From the NCBI GenBank assembly GCA_963818725.1, contig CAWFTU010000014.1:620001-684000 (forward strand): a DNA stretch of 64,000 nt, given 5' to 3'. The notes beneath the pieces were generated by a model. It was given only the letters and a program-made list of their open reading frames with translations. It was not told the origin of the DNA and ran no database searches. This DNA is from DATFDN01 sp963818725. Lineage in GTDB: Bacteria > Pseudomonadota > Alphaproteobacteria > Acetobacterales > Acetobacteraceae. Position 1 is the first letter of the stretch; each line of letters opens with the position of its first letter. A program made the translations under genes and the position numbers. Below, piece by piece: positions 8,553-18,016 of the stretch.

Positions 8553-10319
8553 ATGGACGCGATCGAGGCCGAGCTGTTCCGCAACGCGCTCGCTGGCATC
8601 GGCGACGAGATGGTGCTGACCATCTATCGCACCGCCTATTCCGGCGTGCTGAAGAACATCATGGACTACAGCGCCGCGATCTGCGACGCGGGGGGCCGGC
8701 TGGTGGCGCAGGGGCTCAGCTTGCCGGGCCATCTGTGCAGCATCCCGGTCGCGCTGAAGGCCACGCTCGCCCGCTTCGGCGACGACATCGCCGAAGGCGA
8801 CATCCTGGTGCTGAACGACCCCTACGAGGGCGGGATGCACCTTCCCGACATCTTTCTCTTCAAGCCGATCTTCGCCGACGGCGCGGTGCTCGCCTATGGC
8901 GCGACCATCTGCCACCACACCGATGTCGGCGGGCGCGTACCCGGCTCCAACGCCTCGGACAGCACGGAAATTTTCGCCGAGGGACTGCGCATCCCGCCGC
9001 TCAAGCTGTACGAGCGCGGCCAGCCGAACCAGACGCTGTTCCGCCTCATCGAGCGCAACGTGCGGCTTCCCGGCCGCGTGTTCGGCGATCTGCGCAGCCA
9101 GCTCGCCGCCTGCGAGATCGCCGCGCGCGGCATCGCCGATCTGGTGGCGCGCCATGGCGCGCAGACAACGCGCCGGTTGATGGAGGAGGCGCTTGACTAT
9201 AGCGAACGCCTGACCCGGCGCTGCCTGGCCGAGCTTGCCGACGGAGAGGCGTGCTTCACCGATTGGATCGATGATGACCAGATCGACGCGGGTATGCCCA
9301 TCAAGCTGGTCTGCACCGTGCGCAAGCAGGGCGAGCGCATGGAATTCGATTGGACCGGCAGCGCCGCGCAGGTGAAGGGGGCGATCAACAACACCTGGAG
9401 CTACACCGCCGCGGCCAGCTACACGGCCGCGAAATCGGTGCTGTCGGTCAACATGCCGAACAATGACGGCGTGTTCCGCGCCATCAGCGTGACCGTGCCG
9501 GCGGGGACCATCACCAACGCGCTGCCGCCCGCCGCCTGCGCCGCGCGCGGGCTAACCGGGTTCCGCTGCGCCGACGCGGCGTTCGGGGCGCTGGCGCTGC
9601 TCTACCCGGACCGTGTGTTCGCCGCCTCGGATGGCGGCAACACGGGGATCACGGTGGCCGGGTACGACGCGACGCGGCGGCCGTTCATCTACGTCGATTT
9701 CCTCTCCGCCGCCTGGGGCGCGCGGCCCTGGGCCGATGGGCTGGAGGGGAATACCACCATGTTCGCCAACATGGCGAGCTTCAGCATCGAGGTGATCGAG
9801 GCCGAAAATCCGCTCGAAGTCCTGGACAACGCGTTCGTGCCGGACAGCGGCGGGCCGGGCCGGTTCCGTGGCGGGGCGGCGCTGCGCCGGACCTGGCGGA
9901 TGCTGGCCGAGGAGGGCATCCTCCAAGTCCGCGCCGATCGCCAGACGCATCGGCCCTATGGGCTGCAAGGCGGCGGGCCGGGCGCGGCGGGGCGCAGCGT
10001 GCTTGATCCTGGCGCGGCGACGGAGCTTGTATTGCACGCCAAGATCACCCGACCATTCCGGCGCGGCGAGGTGTTCCGCCACGATTTGCCAGGCGGCGGC
10101 GGATGGGGAGAGGCGCTCACGCGCGACCTTGGCGCCATTGCAAACGATTTGCGGGACGGGCTGGTGACGATCGAGGGCGCGGCGCGCGACTACGGCGTGG
10201 TGGCGCGCGGCGATCCACCGGAGATCGATCTGGACGCGACGGAGACATTGCGCACCCGGCTCCGCGCGAGTTGGGCGCCGTTGCCCATTGTGGCGTGGGA
10301 GCCCGCCGACCCAACATGA
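8553..10319 (+). CDS. hyuB: Hydantoinase B/oxoprolinase family protein
   Basis: A 588-aa HyuB-type subunit. These proteins pair with HyuA in ATP-dependent N-methylhydantoin or 5-oxoproline hydrolysis; related enzymes include acetone and acetophenone carboxylases. Family features include DEMVLTIYRTAYS, the NDPYEGGMHLPDI segment, the FDWTGSA motif and the Gly-rich PGRFRGGAALRR and DLPGGGGWG elements near the end. Length fits the family. The stop overlaps the ATG of hyuA (ATGA), showing translational coupling. The true substrate cannot be read from sequence. Confidence 0.92.
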   Translation: MDAIEAELFRNALAGIGDEMVLTIYRTAYSGVLKNIMDYSAAICDAGGRLVAQGLSLPGHLCSIPVALKATLARFGDDIAEGDILVLNDPYEGGMHLPDIFLFKPIFADGAVLAYGATICHHTDVGGRVPGSNASDSTEIFAEGLRIPPLKLYERGQPNQTLFRLIERNVRLPGRVFGDLRSQLAACEIAARGIADLVARHGAQTTRRLMEEALDYSERLTRRCLAELADGEACFTDWIDDDQIDAGMPIKLVCTVRKQGERMEFDWTGSAAQVKGAINNTWSYTAAASYTAAKSVLSVNMPNNDGVFRAISVTVPAGTITNALPPAACAARGLTGFRCADAAFGALALLYPDRVFAASDGGNTGITVAGYDATRRPFIYVDFLSAAWGARPWADGLEGNTTMFANMASFSIEVIEAENPLEVLDNAFVPDSGGPGRFRGGAALRRTWRMLAEEGILQVRADRQTHRPYGLQGGGPGAAGRSVLDPGAATELVLHAKITRPFRRGEVFRHDLPGGGGWGEALTRDLGAIANDLRDGLVTIEGAARDYGVVARGDPPEIDLDATETLRTRLRASWAPLPIVAWEPADPT

Positions 10320-12373
10320 CCATCCGCCTCGGCATCGACATCGGCGGCACCTTCACCGACCTGGTCGCCATCAGTGCCGACGGGCGGGTGCGGGTCCACA
10401 AGGCCGCTTCCACCCCGCATGACTACGCCAGCGGCATCGTCGATGGCGTGCGGGCGCTGCTGGACGAGACGGTGTCGGAGGTGTTGCACGCCACGACGGT
10501 CGGCTCCAACGCCATCCTGGAGGGCAAGGGCGCGCGCACCGGCCTGATAACCACAAAGGGCTTCCGCGACACGCTGGAGATTCGCGATCTCAGGATGCCG
10601 CGCCTCTACGACATCACCTGGCAGAAGCCGCCGCCCTTGGTCGAGCGCCGCTTGCGGCTCGAGGTGGTCGAGAAGACGCGCCCGGACGGCGGCATCGCCG
10701 TCCCCCTGGACGCGGGGAGCGTGGCGGCGGCGGTCGCCACGTTGCGGGCGGAACGGGTCGAGGCCGTCGCGGTGTGCCTGCTGCACAGCTACGCCAACCC
10801 GGCGCACGAGCAGGCGGTCGCGCGCGCCGTGCGGGCCGCGCTGCCCGGTGTCCCGCTGTCGGTCAGCCACGAGATCCTTCCCGAGATCAAGGAGTACCCA
10901 CGCACCAGCACGACGGTCATCAACGCCGCGATCCAGCCCGTGGTCCGCGCCTATCTCACCGCGCTCCAAGCGCGTCTGGGGGCGCTCGGCGTGACGGCGA
11001 AGCTCCGCCTGATGCAGTCGAATGGCGGGCTCGCCGCGGCCGGTTTCGCCGCCGCGCAGCCGGCGCGCATCCTGGAAAGCGGGCCAGCGGCCGGGGTCGT
11101 GGGCGGCACGGCCTTGGCGGCGCGGCTTGGGGAGGCGCGGGTCATCACCTTCGACATGGGCGGCACCACCGCCAAGGCCGGGCTGGTCGAGAACGGCGAG
11201 GCGGCCCGGGCCGAGGCCATGGAGATCGGCGCGGGCGTCATGGCGGGGTCGCGCCTGCTGGTCGGCGCCGGCTACATGCTGAAGCTGCCAGCGATCGACT
11301 TGGCGGAAGTGGGCGCCGGAGGCGGTTCGCTGTGCCGGCTCGATCCGGCCGGGGCACCAAAGGTCGGTCCCGAGAGCGCGGGCGCCGATCCCGGCCCGGT
11401 CTGCTATGCCAAGGGCGGAACGGTGGTGACGATCACCGATTGCAACCTCGTTCTCGGCTACCTTGACCCGATCGGGCTGGCCGGCGGAATCTTGCCGCTC
11501 GATGTCGGTGCCGCGCGGGACGCGGTCGCGCGCGACCTGGCGGCGCCCATGGAATGCGCCGTTGAGCAGGCGGCCTGGGGCATGGTGCGCATCGCCTCGG
11601 CCACCATGATGCGCGCCATCCGCGCGGTGTCCGTGGAGCGCGGGCGTGACCCGCGCGGCGCCGCGCTGCTGGCGTTCGGCGGCAACGGCCCGCTGTTCGC
11701 CGCATGGATCGCCGCCGAGCTTGGCATCAAACGGATCATTGTGCCGCCCATGCCCGGCGTGTTCAGCGCCTTCGGGCTGCTGGTGGCCGACTCCGAGCAC
11801 CACGCGACGCGCAGCCTGCGCGCGCGGCTGGACACGGGCGAACCAGCCGTGTTCCAGGCCGCGCTGGATCAGCTCGCCGCCGAGGGCGCCGCGCTTCTGG
11901 TCGAGGATGGCTTCCCGCGCGACGGCCAAGTGTTCCACCGCGCGGCGATGGCCCGCTATCTCGGCCAGTCGAGCGAGATCGCCGTCGCGCTGCCGGCTGG
12001 GACCGCGGCCGATCTCTTGCGCAGCCTTCCCGAGCTGTTCGGGGCCGAGCACGCGCGCACCTACGGCTTTCGCGCGCCGCCGGAGGAGCCGGTCGAGTTG
12101 GTCGCGGTCTCGGTGACAGCGCGCGGCCTGCCCGATCGCCCGCGCTTGCCCGAGGCGGTGCCGCCCGCGCGCTGCGACGTGCCCGCGCGTCGGCGCGCCT
12201 GGTTTCCCGATACTGGGTGGGCGGAGATCCCGGTCGTGGACCGCGCCAGCCTGGCGGGCATCGAGCGGCGCGGACCACTGATCGTTCAAGAGTATGATTC
12301 GACCTGTCTGGTGCCGACAGGGGCAGCCGTGGCATTGGACAGGTTCGGCAACCTGCGCGTGACGCTCCGGTAG
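10316..12373 (+). CDS. hyuA: Hydantoinase A/oxoprolinase family ATPase subunit
   Basis: A 685-aa HyuA-type subunit of the actin/hexokinase-like ATPase fold. The phosphate-binding signature RLGIDIGGTFTDLV is at the N-terminus and a second one, ITFDMGGTTAKAG, at about residues 278-290. LLAFGGNGPLFA and the C-terminal beta-rich part (to residue 685) complete the family pattern. The ATG at 10316 overlaps the hyuB stop and is clearly the start. The gene is convergent with the glycosyltransferase on the minus strand, only 6 bases away, leaving little room for a terminator. Confidence 0.93.
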   Translation: MTIRLGIDIGGTFTDLVAISADGRVRVHKAASTPHDYASGIVDGVRALLDETVSEVLHATTVGSNAILEGKGARTGLITTKGFRDTLEIRDLRMPRLYDITWQKPPPLVERRLRLEVVEKTRPDGGIAVPLDAGSVAAAVATLRAERVEAVAVCLLHSYANPAHEQAVARAVRAALPGVPLSVSHEILPEIKEYPRTSTTVINAAIQPVVRAYLTALQARLGALGVTAKLRLMQSNGGLAAAGFAAAQPARILESGPAAGVVGGTALAARLGEARVITFDMGGTTAKAGLVENGEAARAEAMEIGAGVMAGSRLLVGAGYMLKLPAIDLAEVGAGGGSLCRLDPAGAPKVGPESAGADPGPVCYAKGGTVVTITDCNLVLGYLDPIGLAGGILPLDVGAARDAVARDLAAPMECAVEQAAWGMVRIASATMMRAIRAVSVERGRDPRGAALLAFGGNGPLFAAWIAAELGIKRIIVPPMPGVFSAFGLLVADSEHHATRSLRARLDTGEPAVFQAALDQLAAEGAALLVEDGFPRDGQVFHRAAMARYLGQSSEIAVALPAGTAADLLRSLPELFGAEHARTYGFRAPPEEPVELVAVSVTARGLPDRPRLPEAVPPARCDVPARRRAWFPDTGWAEIPVVDRASLAGIERRGPLIVQEYDSTCLVPTGAAVALDRFGNLRVTLR

Positions 12374-12379
12374 AGGACG

Positions 12380-13258
12380 TTATCCCGATATCGCCGCCAG
12401 CTTCACGTCGGGCACCCACGCGGCAGGCGGATGCACCGGAGCGGAAACCGACGTCTCCCTTGGTCTGTCGGGCGCCAAGTCGAGTGCCTGCAACAAGCCG
12501 TCGCGCAGCGTCGCCTCGCTGAAATGCTTGCGGGCATAGGCGATCTGAGCCGCGCAGCGCTCTTGCCAGGCCGCCTCGTCCGTCAGCAAGCGGCACGCCT
12601 CCTCTGCGAAACGGGCGGGGTCGTCCGCGATCGAGGCGACACGGGCCAGCCCAGGCAGGCCTTGCGCGCCGACGCCGGTCGTGACCAGCGGCACGCCTTC
12701 GCGCAGTGCCTCCACCCACTTTCAGCTTCACGCCCGCCCTATAGCGCAGCGGCACGACCGTCACGCGGGCGGAGAGGTAAAGGCGCCGAAGCGCATCAGG
12801 CGACACGTCAGGGCGGATCGCGACCGCCGGGCCGGACAGCGACCAGACGCGCGCGGGCACGTGCGAGCCCGCCGCGATCAGTCGCGCGCCCGGCACGCGA
12901 GCGCGGATCAGGGGGAGAATCCTGGTGACGAACCAGATCAGCGCATCGACATTCGGAGTGTGCGCGAAGCCGCCGACAAAGAGCAACCGAGCACCGGGAG
13001 GCGGTGCGCGGCGCGCGGCGAACGTGGCGAAGCAGAATGGCGCCACAGCAAGCACCCGCGCTGCCGGCTCAAGCTGGCGCGCCATGACCGCCTCCTGCTC
13101 GGACGGCGTGAGCACGCGGTCCACGGCCCGCCAGAGCCACCGTTCGAGCCGTTCCAGCCGCACTGCCTCGGTTGCCTGAGACGGCGCGCCGGTGAGCGCA
13201 AACTGCGCGCGCAGCCGCCGGAAGTGCAGGTCATGGCCGTAATAGGCGACAGGCGCCG
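12380..13258 (-). pseudogene. Glycosyltransferase, C-terminal GT4-like part (3' exon, one frameshift)
   Basis: This is the downstream part of a long glycosyltransferase gene whose upstream part is at about 15188-16527. Coding resumes directly at the intron end with APVAYYGHDLHFRRLR, continues through LLFVGGFAHTPNVDALIWF and SPDALRRLYLSARVTVVPLRYRAGVKLKVGG, then shifts frame near 12715 into EALREGVPLVTTGVGAQGLPG and ends at 12380. These are the nucleotide-sugar-binding motifs of GT4 (GT-B fold) enzymes. The frameshift at 12715 lies between KLKVG and EALREG, normally contiguous. If the intron is spliced, only this shift prevents a full-length product. Confidence 0.82.
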
Positions 13259-13330
13259 ATCGGGATAGGGGGACGCCTCACGGCGCCGCCCCTCCCACAC
13301 CACCGGGCATACGGGTCGGTACCACGGCGG
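13259..13330 (-). ncRNA. Group II intron catalytic domains V-VI
   Basis: On the minus strand this stretch reads AACCGCCGTGGTACCGACCC, then CGTATGCCCGGTGGTGTGGG and AGGGGCGGCGCCG, and ends CCCTATCCCGAT. This is the familiar domain V hairpin (CCGT paired with the later ACGG-like arm) and the domain VI stem just before the 3' splice site. It marks the 3' boundary. Confidence 0.75.
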
Positions 13331-13340
13331 TTCGACCAGG

Positions 13341-14721
13341 TTAAGCCGGTATCGGAATATAGAGACGGGGTAGACCCAGGGAATCGAAGTGGTGGTTGCG
13401 CAGGGCCGATTGCACCGCCGGGTGTCCTGACATGCGCCAGTATCCCGTTGGCGAACCGGCGGCAACCGCGGCTCGGAACTGTGTAACGCCACGGCGGCGC
13501 AGTTCCTTGAAGCGGTTGCGCCCGTTTCCCCACTGCCGCCAAAGATAAGATCGTAATCTTCGGCGGATCCACGCTTCGAGGTTTGTGAGCACCTGCGGGG
13601 TCTGGCAGAAGCCGAAGTAGCCGCGCCAGCCGATGAGGTATGGCGTCAGTTCTTCGATGATCTGCGACAGGCTCAGACCCCGTGTCCGGCGGGTCTGTTC
13701 CCGGATCCGCGTCTTGAATGTGGTCAGCGCCTTTGGCGCGATGCGCCGTTCGCTCCCGTCATTCGCGATGCTGAACCCCAGGAACTTGCGCTCCTCTGGT
13801 CGCGCCACCGCACTCTTCGTCTCGTTGACCTTCAGCCGCAGCTTGGTGGTCAGGAACCGGCTCACCGAGGCCATGACCCGTTCGCCGGCGCGGTGACTGC
13901 GAACATAGATGTTACAGTCATCGGCGTACCGGCAGAAGCGGTGCCCTCGGCGGGCCAGCTCCTTGTCGAGCTCGTCGAGCAGGAGGTTACTTAAGAGGGG
14001 CGAGAGTGGACCCCCTTGCGGAGTCCCCTCATCGACCGGAAGTACCAGGCCGTCCTCCATGATCCCGGCGGTCAGGAATGCTCGGATCAGTTTGAGCACA
14101 CGTTTGTCGGATATCCGCCTGGCAACGCGCGACATCAGGACGTCGTGGTTCACCCGATCGAAGAATTTTTTCGAGATCGATATCAACCACCACATTGTAG
14201 CCCTCGGCGACATAGCGTTGCGCCTGGGCCACCGCCTGATGGGCCGAGCGTCCCGGCCGGAACCCGTAACTATGCTCGGAGAACGTCGGGTCCCACTGCT
14301 CTTGCAGCACCTGCAGCACGGCTTGTTGGATCAGCCTGTCGACGACACAAGGCACGCCGAGTTTTCTGACCCCGCCGTCCGGCTTAGGGATTTCAACCCG
14401 TTTGACCGGCTGTGGCTGGTAGGTTCCGTCGAGCAGTTGGGACCGTATGCCTGGCCAGTGTTCACGCAGGTAGGCCTTGGCGTCGTCAATGGTCATCCCA
14501 TCCACGCCCGGGCTGCCCTGGTTCCTTTGAACGCGGTTCCACGCACTTTGGAGATTCTCTTTATCGCACACCGCCTCCATGAGTTGTTCCGTCTCAGCCG
14601 GGCTTTCGGCTGTTGACTTCGCCGCAAGTGGTTCGGCCCTTGGCGAGCCAGGGAGTGGGGTTTCACCCCGCTCCGTTGACTCCAAGGCCAGTGAGTACCT
14701 GGATAGGCTGCCGCTGTCCAC
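13341..14721 (-). CDS. ltrA: Group II intron reverse transcriptase/maturase (one frameshift)
   Basis: A LtrA-type protein, about 455 aa after repair. Frame one (14721 to about 14165) has the N-terminal NQGSPGVDGMT, YQPQPVKRVEIPKPDGG and YGFRPGRSAHQA blocks. Frame two (about 14170 to 13341) resumes with KFFDRVNHDVLM, then EGTPQGGPLSPLLSN, the catalytic RYADD box, and the maturase domain with LIGWRGYFGFCQTP. The break is in a run of six A/T at about 14164-14170 where five would keep the frame. That homopolymer context points to a sequencing error, though a dead element is possible. No separate HNH endonuclease domain follows the maturase domain. Confidence 0.9.
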
Positions 14722-15187
14722 TCATGAGTTGCCAGTCCTAGTTGCCCCTCCCAATCGTTCGGGCCTTCCTTCATCGTTTCCGGCTTGGCCTAGCCGTGGC
14801 TCCACCTTTCGGTTTGGAGTGCCTCAATCAGCCTTGCCGACAGCATGACCTACTATGCCCTCTGCTGACTCCTGCGCCGCGGTCAGGTCCCCTTGCGGGT
14901 TCCTCAGTTCCGTAGCCGGAACGCGACGCAGGCCTCCCTGAGTAAGTTCGATCGCCTTCCCCGCACCCCTGCCGGATCTACAGCCCTGGTCTTTGATGGA
15001 TATGGACTTCGCGATCAGTCGCCCGCTCGTCCGACCAAGGATGCCTTGTATCCGATTTCTGTTCGTCAGGTCGCGGTTTTGCTCCACACTTCCTTCAGAC
15101 ACCGCCTCGCGGTGATGCCCTTGTGCTTCGCTAAGCCTTCACCTCCATCAGGTTGGCCAGGGAACTTTCATCCCCAAGCTATCGAAC

Positions 15188-16527
15188 ATGTCAGGCACGC
15201 GACTGTGGCGGCGCACGACGCCGAGATGCGCGGCGGCGACCTCGGGCCGGCTGAGCAGCACGCGGTCGATCTCGCTACCGTTCTCCGCCATCCAGGTCTC
15301 GAACGCGGCCATGCCGCCATCGATGACCTCAATCCCCATGTCCTGTATGGCCATGACATAGCGGCGATCCGGCCGCACCACCTCGACCCAGAGCTTGACC
15401 ACGCATCCCGCCTCGCGCAGGGCGCGCAGGAATGCGAGCACGGTTTGGGAACCGGCATCGCGGTCGGGCTCCGGCGCGCAGTGCTCGACGACAAGCACGA
15501 TCATGCGTTGGGCGGCATGGTCGCGCGCGCGCATCTTGCGCCTGTCGGGGGGCATGTGACGCGAGTCCAGCACCGGCTTCCAGCGGGCCAGGAAGCGATG
15601 GCGGTTCATCGCCTGATGCGCCTTGACTCCGCTGCGCAGGTCGGTGCCGTGCGAGGCACCCTCGATATGCACCACCTCCGAGCGCGGCTGATAGAGCGTG
15701 ACATGGCCGCGCGCGCGAAGGCGGAAGGCGAGGTCGGCATCCTCGTAATAGGCCGGCGCGTAATGCGGGTCGAAGCCGCCCAGCTCGGCGAACAGGGCGC
15801 GGCGCACCATCAGGCTCGCGCCCGAGCAGTAGTCGACCTCGCGCACGTAGTTGTACACGGGGAGGAACGGGTCATCGCCGCGTCCGTAATTGGCCCCCGT
15901 GGCGTCGCGCCAGATGATGCCGCCCGCCTCCTGCAACCGCCCGGTGGGATAGAGCAGCTTGGATCCGGCGGCCCCGGCGTCGGGACGCGCGCGCAGCAGC
16001 GCGAGCAGCGAATCGAGCCAGCCGGTCCGGACCAGGGTGTCGTTGTTCAGGAACAGCAGGAACTCGCCGCGCGCGAATCCGGAGGCATGGTTGCAGGCGC
16101 CGATGAATCCAAGGTTGCGTGGCGTGGTAAGCAGCTTTAGCCCGCGCACGCGCCGTAACCGGTTGAGCGCCGGATCGCCCGAGGCGTCATCGGCCACGAT
16201 GACCTCCATCGGGGCCGCCGGCGGGTGCGCGGCGATCGAGGCGAGGCAGCGCAAGGTCAGCCAGACCTTTCCGTATGTCGGGATAATGACGGACACGGAC
16301 GGGTTCGGGCTTTCCGGCAGTGAGAACCGCTTCGGCGCGCAGCCGCGCAAACGCCGGGCGCGGAGCCAGTAGCCGAGCTCCCCTGGGAGGGGCAGTGTCA
16401 GTGCCCAGGCCAGAAACCGCGCGGGACGCCGCAGCCGGCGCGGTAGGACCAGCTTGGGAACGAGCCGGCTTGCCTGCCGCACGAGGCCATCCCGCGCGCG
16501 CGCGAACGCGAACAGCGCCCGTTCCAA
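15188..16527 (-). pseudogene. Glycosyltransferase, N-terminal GT2 part (5' exon)
   Basis: About 445 codons up to the intron. An N-terminal Arg-rich region is followed by a GT2 (GT-A) domain starting SVSVIIPTYGKVWLTLRCL, with LLFLNNDTLV (DxD-like NND), CSGASLMVRRALF and the acceptor-site AYYEDADLAFRLR. A second domain begins near residue 345 (MIVLVVEHCAPEPDRDAGSQ) and continues in the 3' exon as a GT4 domain. Such GT2-GT4 fusions build O-antigen or other surface glycans. The start at 16527 is a TTG; no good ATG is in frame downstream of the preceding stop, so the true start is uncertain. Confidence 0.85.
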
Positions 16528-16792
16528 GCGGCCCGCCTCCGCCAGCCCCGTTTTGTCCGGCTACATGCCTGTCTCCCGGCCTCGAACGCCAGGATAGGCA
16601 CTGATTGTCGAGAAAAGGTTACCGAGCGCCGGAACACGCGCTGTCCGCCTGTACTCAGGCAGTTGAACCAGGTTCGAGCACGCTGGCGTGCCGCGCCCTT
16701 GCCAGGCGCAATCCCGGCCGCAGGTCCCCCGGTGCCGAGTGTAGTCCTGCTCGGCGTAAACTTTCTGGCAACAAAGGGCCGAGGTAAAACCG

Positions 16793-17650
16793 ATGTACTA
16801 TCATGACAAGCGCCTGCAATGGCCGGTCAGGGTCGAAAATCCCGATCCCCTGTTCGCACGCCAGCTCCAGCAAGCCATTGGCGGCATCGAAGGCGAGATC
16901 CGCGTGTGCATGCAGTATTTCTTCCAGGCGTGGGGGGCGCGCGGACCGACGACCAAGTATCGCGACATGCTGCTGCATACGGCGACCGAGGAGATCGGCC
17001 ATATCGAGATGCTGGCGACGGCGGTCGCCCTCAACCTCGAAAACGCGCCGCTGACCTGCAGGAAAGCGCGGCGCAGGCCAGCCCCCTCATGAACGCGGTC
17101 ATGGGCGGCGGCGAGCGCCCGCGCCACGCGGTCGAGGGAATGCTGCAACGGCACATACTCTCCACCGGCCTTGCCGCTTACCCCGCGAACTCGGACGGCG
17201 TCCCGTTCGACATGTCGCACATCTATGCCAGCGGCAATCTCGCCGCCGACATGTACTGCAACGTGGCGGCCGAGAGCGACCGGCCGGGTCCTGGCCACGC
17301 GCCTCTACAACGCGACAACCGATGCCGGCATGAAGGAGATGCTGTCCTTCCTGATCGCCCGCGACACCATGCACCAGCAGCAATGGCTGGCGGTGATCGA
17401 GGATCTGGGCGGCTTGCAGGGGGCGCTGCCGATGCCGAACAGCTTCCCGCAGACCGAGGAGGACGCGGAAGTTCAGCTACGCCTTCTTCGCCACCGAGCA
17501 CAATGGCGCCCCGCCGAGCCAGGACGGTGGACGGAGGGGCCGTCGATGGACGGCAAGGGACAGTTCAGCGTGTTCCAGAACGAACCCATGGGCGAAGCCC
17601 CCGTGCTCGGCCCGGCGCGCGAGGGAAGTGGTGCGCAGCAGGACAGATCG
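16793..17650 (+). pseudogene. Manganese catalase, broken by about four frameshifts
   Basis: The ATG at 16793 (preceded by CCGAGGT) begins YYHDKRLQWPVRVENPDPL, typical of Mn catalase. Metal-ligand glutamates are recognisable in GGIEGEIRVCMQYFFQAWG and TATEEIGHIEMLA. Coding moves to new frames near 17050 (SPLMNAVMGGGERPRHAVEG), 17285 (NATTDAGMKEMLSFLIARD) and 17465 (FSYAFFATE), and ends with GRWTEGPSMDGKGQFSVFQN and PVLGPAREGSG. The whole family sequence is present in order, with conserved residues intact. Repeated indels without stop-type substitutions suggest sequencing errors, but decay cannot be excluded. The function would be cytosolic hydrogen peroxide removal with a di-manganese centre. 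Confidence 0.85.
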
Positions 17651-17778
17651 GCAAGAAACCAGGCGTCTAAATTCACACGCTCGACTCTCCGCTGTCCTCC
17701 CTCCGTGAAGGAAAGGAGCACGGTTTTCCGCTTCGCGTGCGGGAGGGGGCGGAGGGTTGAAGCCGAGCGGCTGCCAAA

Positions 17779-17957
17779 TCACTCTGCGGCCTGCGCGGCG
17801 TTGCTGTCCGCCAGCGTCGGATAATCCGTATAGCCGTGCGCGCCGCCGCCGTACCAGGTCTCTTTCGGCGCCTCGGCCAGCGGCGCTCCGATGCGCAAGC
17901 GCTCAACCAGGTCCGGATTGGCGATAAAGTGGAGCAAGCCGGGATTTGCGTCTCAGG
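17779..17957 (-). pseudogene. Old yellow enzyme remnant (C-terminus only)
   Basis: About 58 codons on the minus strand read HFIANPDLVERLRIGAPL, ETWYGGGAHGYTDYPTL and a short Ala-rich tail before TGA at 17779. This is the C-terminus of NADH:flavin oxidoreductases of the N-ethylmaleimide reductase group (FMN-dependent ene-reductases). An in-frame stop lies just upstream of the fragment and no N-terminal part is visible, so most of the gene has been lost. It lies between the Mn catalase and a divergent aldo/keto reductase. Confidence 0.75.
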
Positions 17958-18016
17958 CAACGGGATCTCCACAGGTCGTCACGCGTTGGGAGCCGATCCG
18001 GTCCACGGAGGACAAG

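Larger units (their letters stand above)
13259..15187 (-). mobile_element. Group II intron inserted in a glycosyltransferase gene
   Basis: A retroelement of about 1.9 kb interrupts one glycosyltransferase coding sequence in the sense orientation. It encodes a reverse transcriptase/maturase. The 3' end on the minus strand shows domain V and VI sequence just before the exon (13259-13330), with an end reading CCCCCTATCCCGAT. The 5' end is less certain: the upstream exon stays recognisable up to RRHSRVPD, at about 15190, and a short hairpin (GGGGA/TTCCC) follows, so the boundary is placed at 15187 give or take about 10 bases. Self-splicing would rejoin the two glycosyltransferase halves. Confidence 0.88.

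Noticed and set aside
10190..12289. 700-codon minus-strand reading frame opposite hyuA
   Set aside because: hyuA on the plus strand has clear ATPase motifs and coupling with hyuB; the opposite frame is only a GC-driven open frame.
13259..15187. Retron or diversity-generating retroelement
   Set aside because: The reverse transcriptase has a maturase domain and the end has group II intron domain V-VI structure; no template repeat, variable repeat or msr/msd region is visible.
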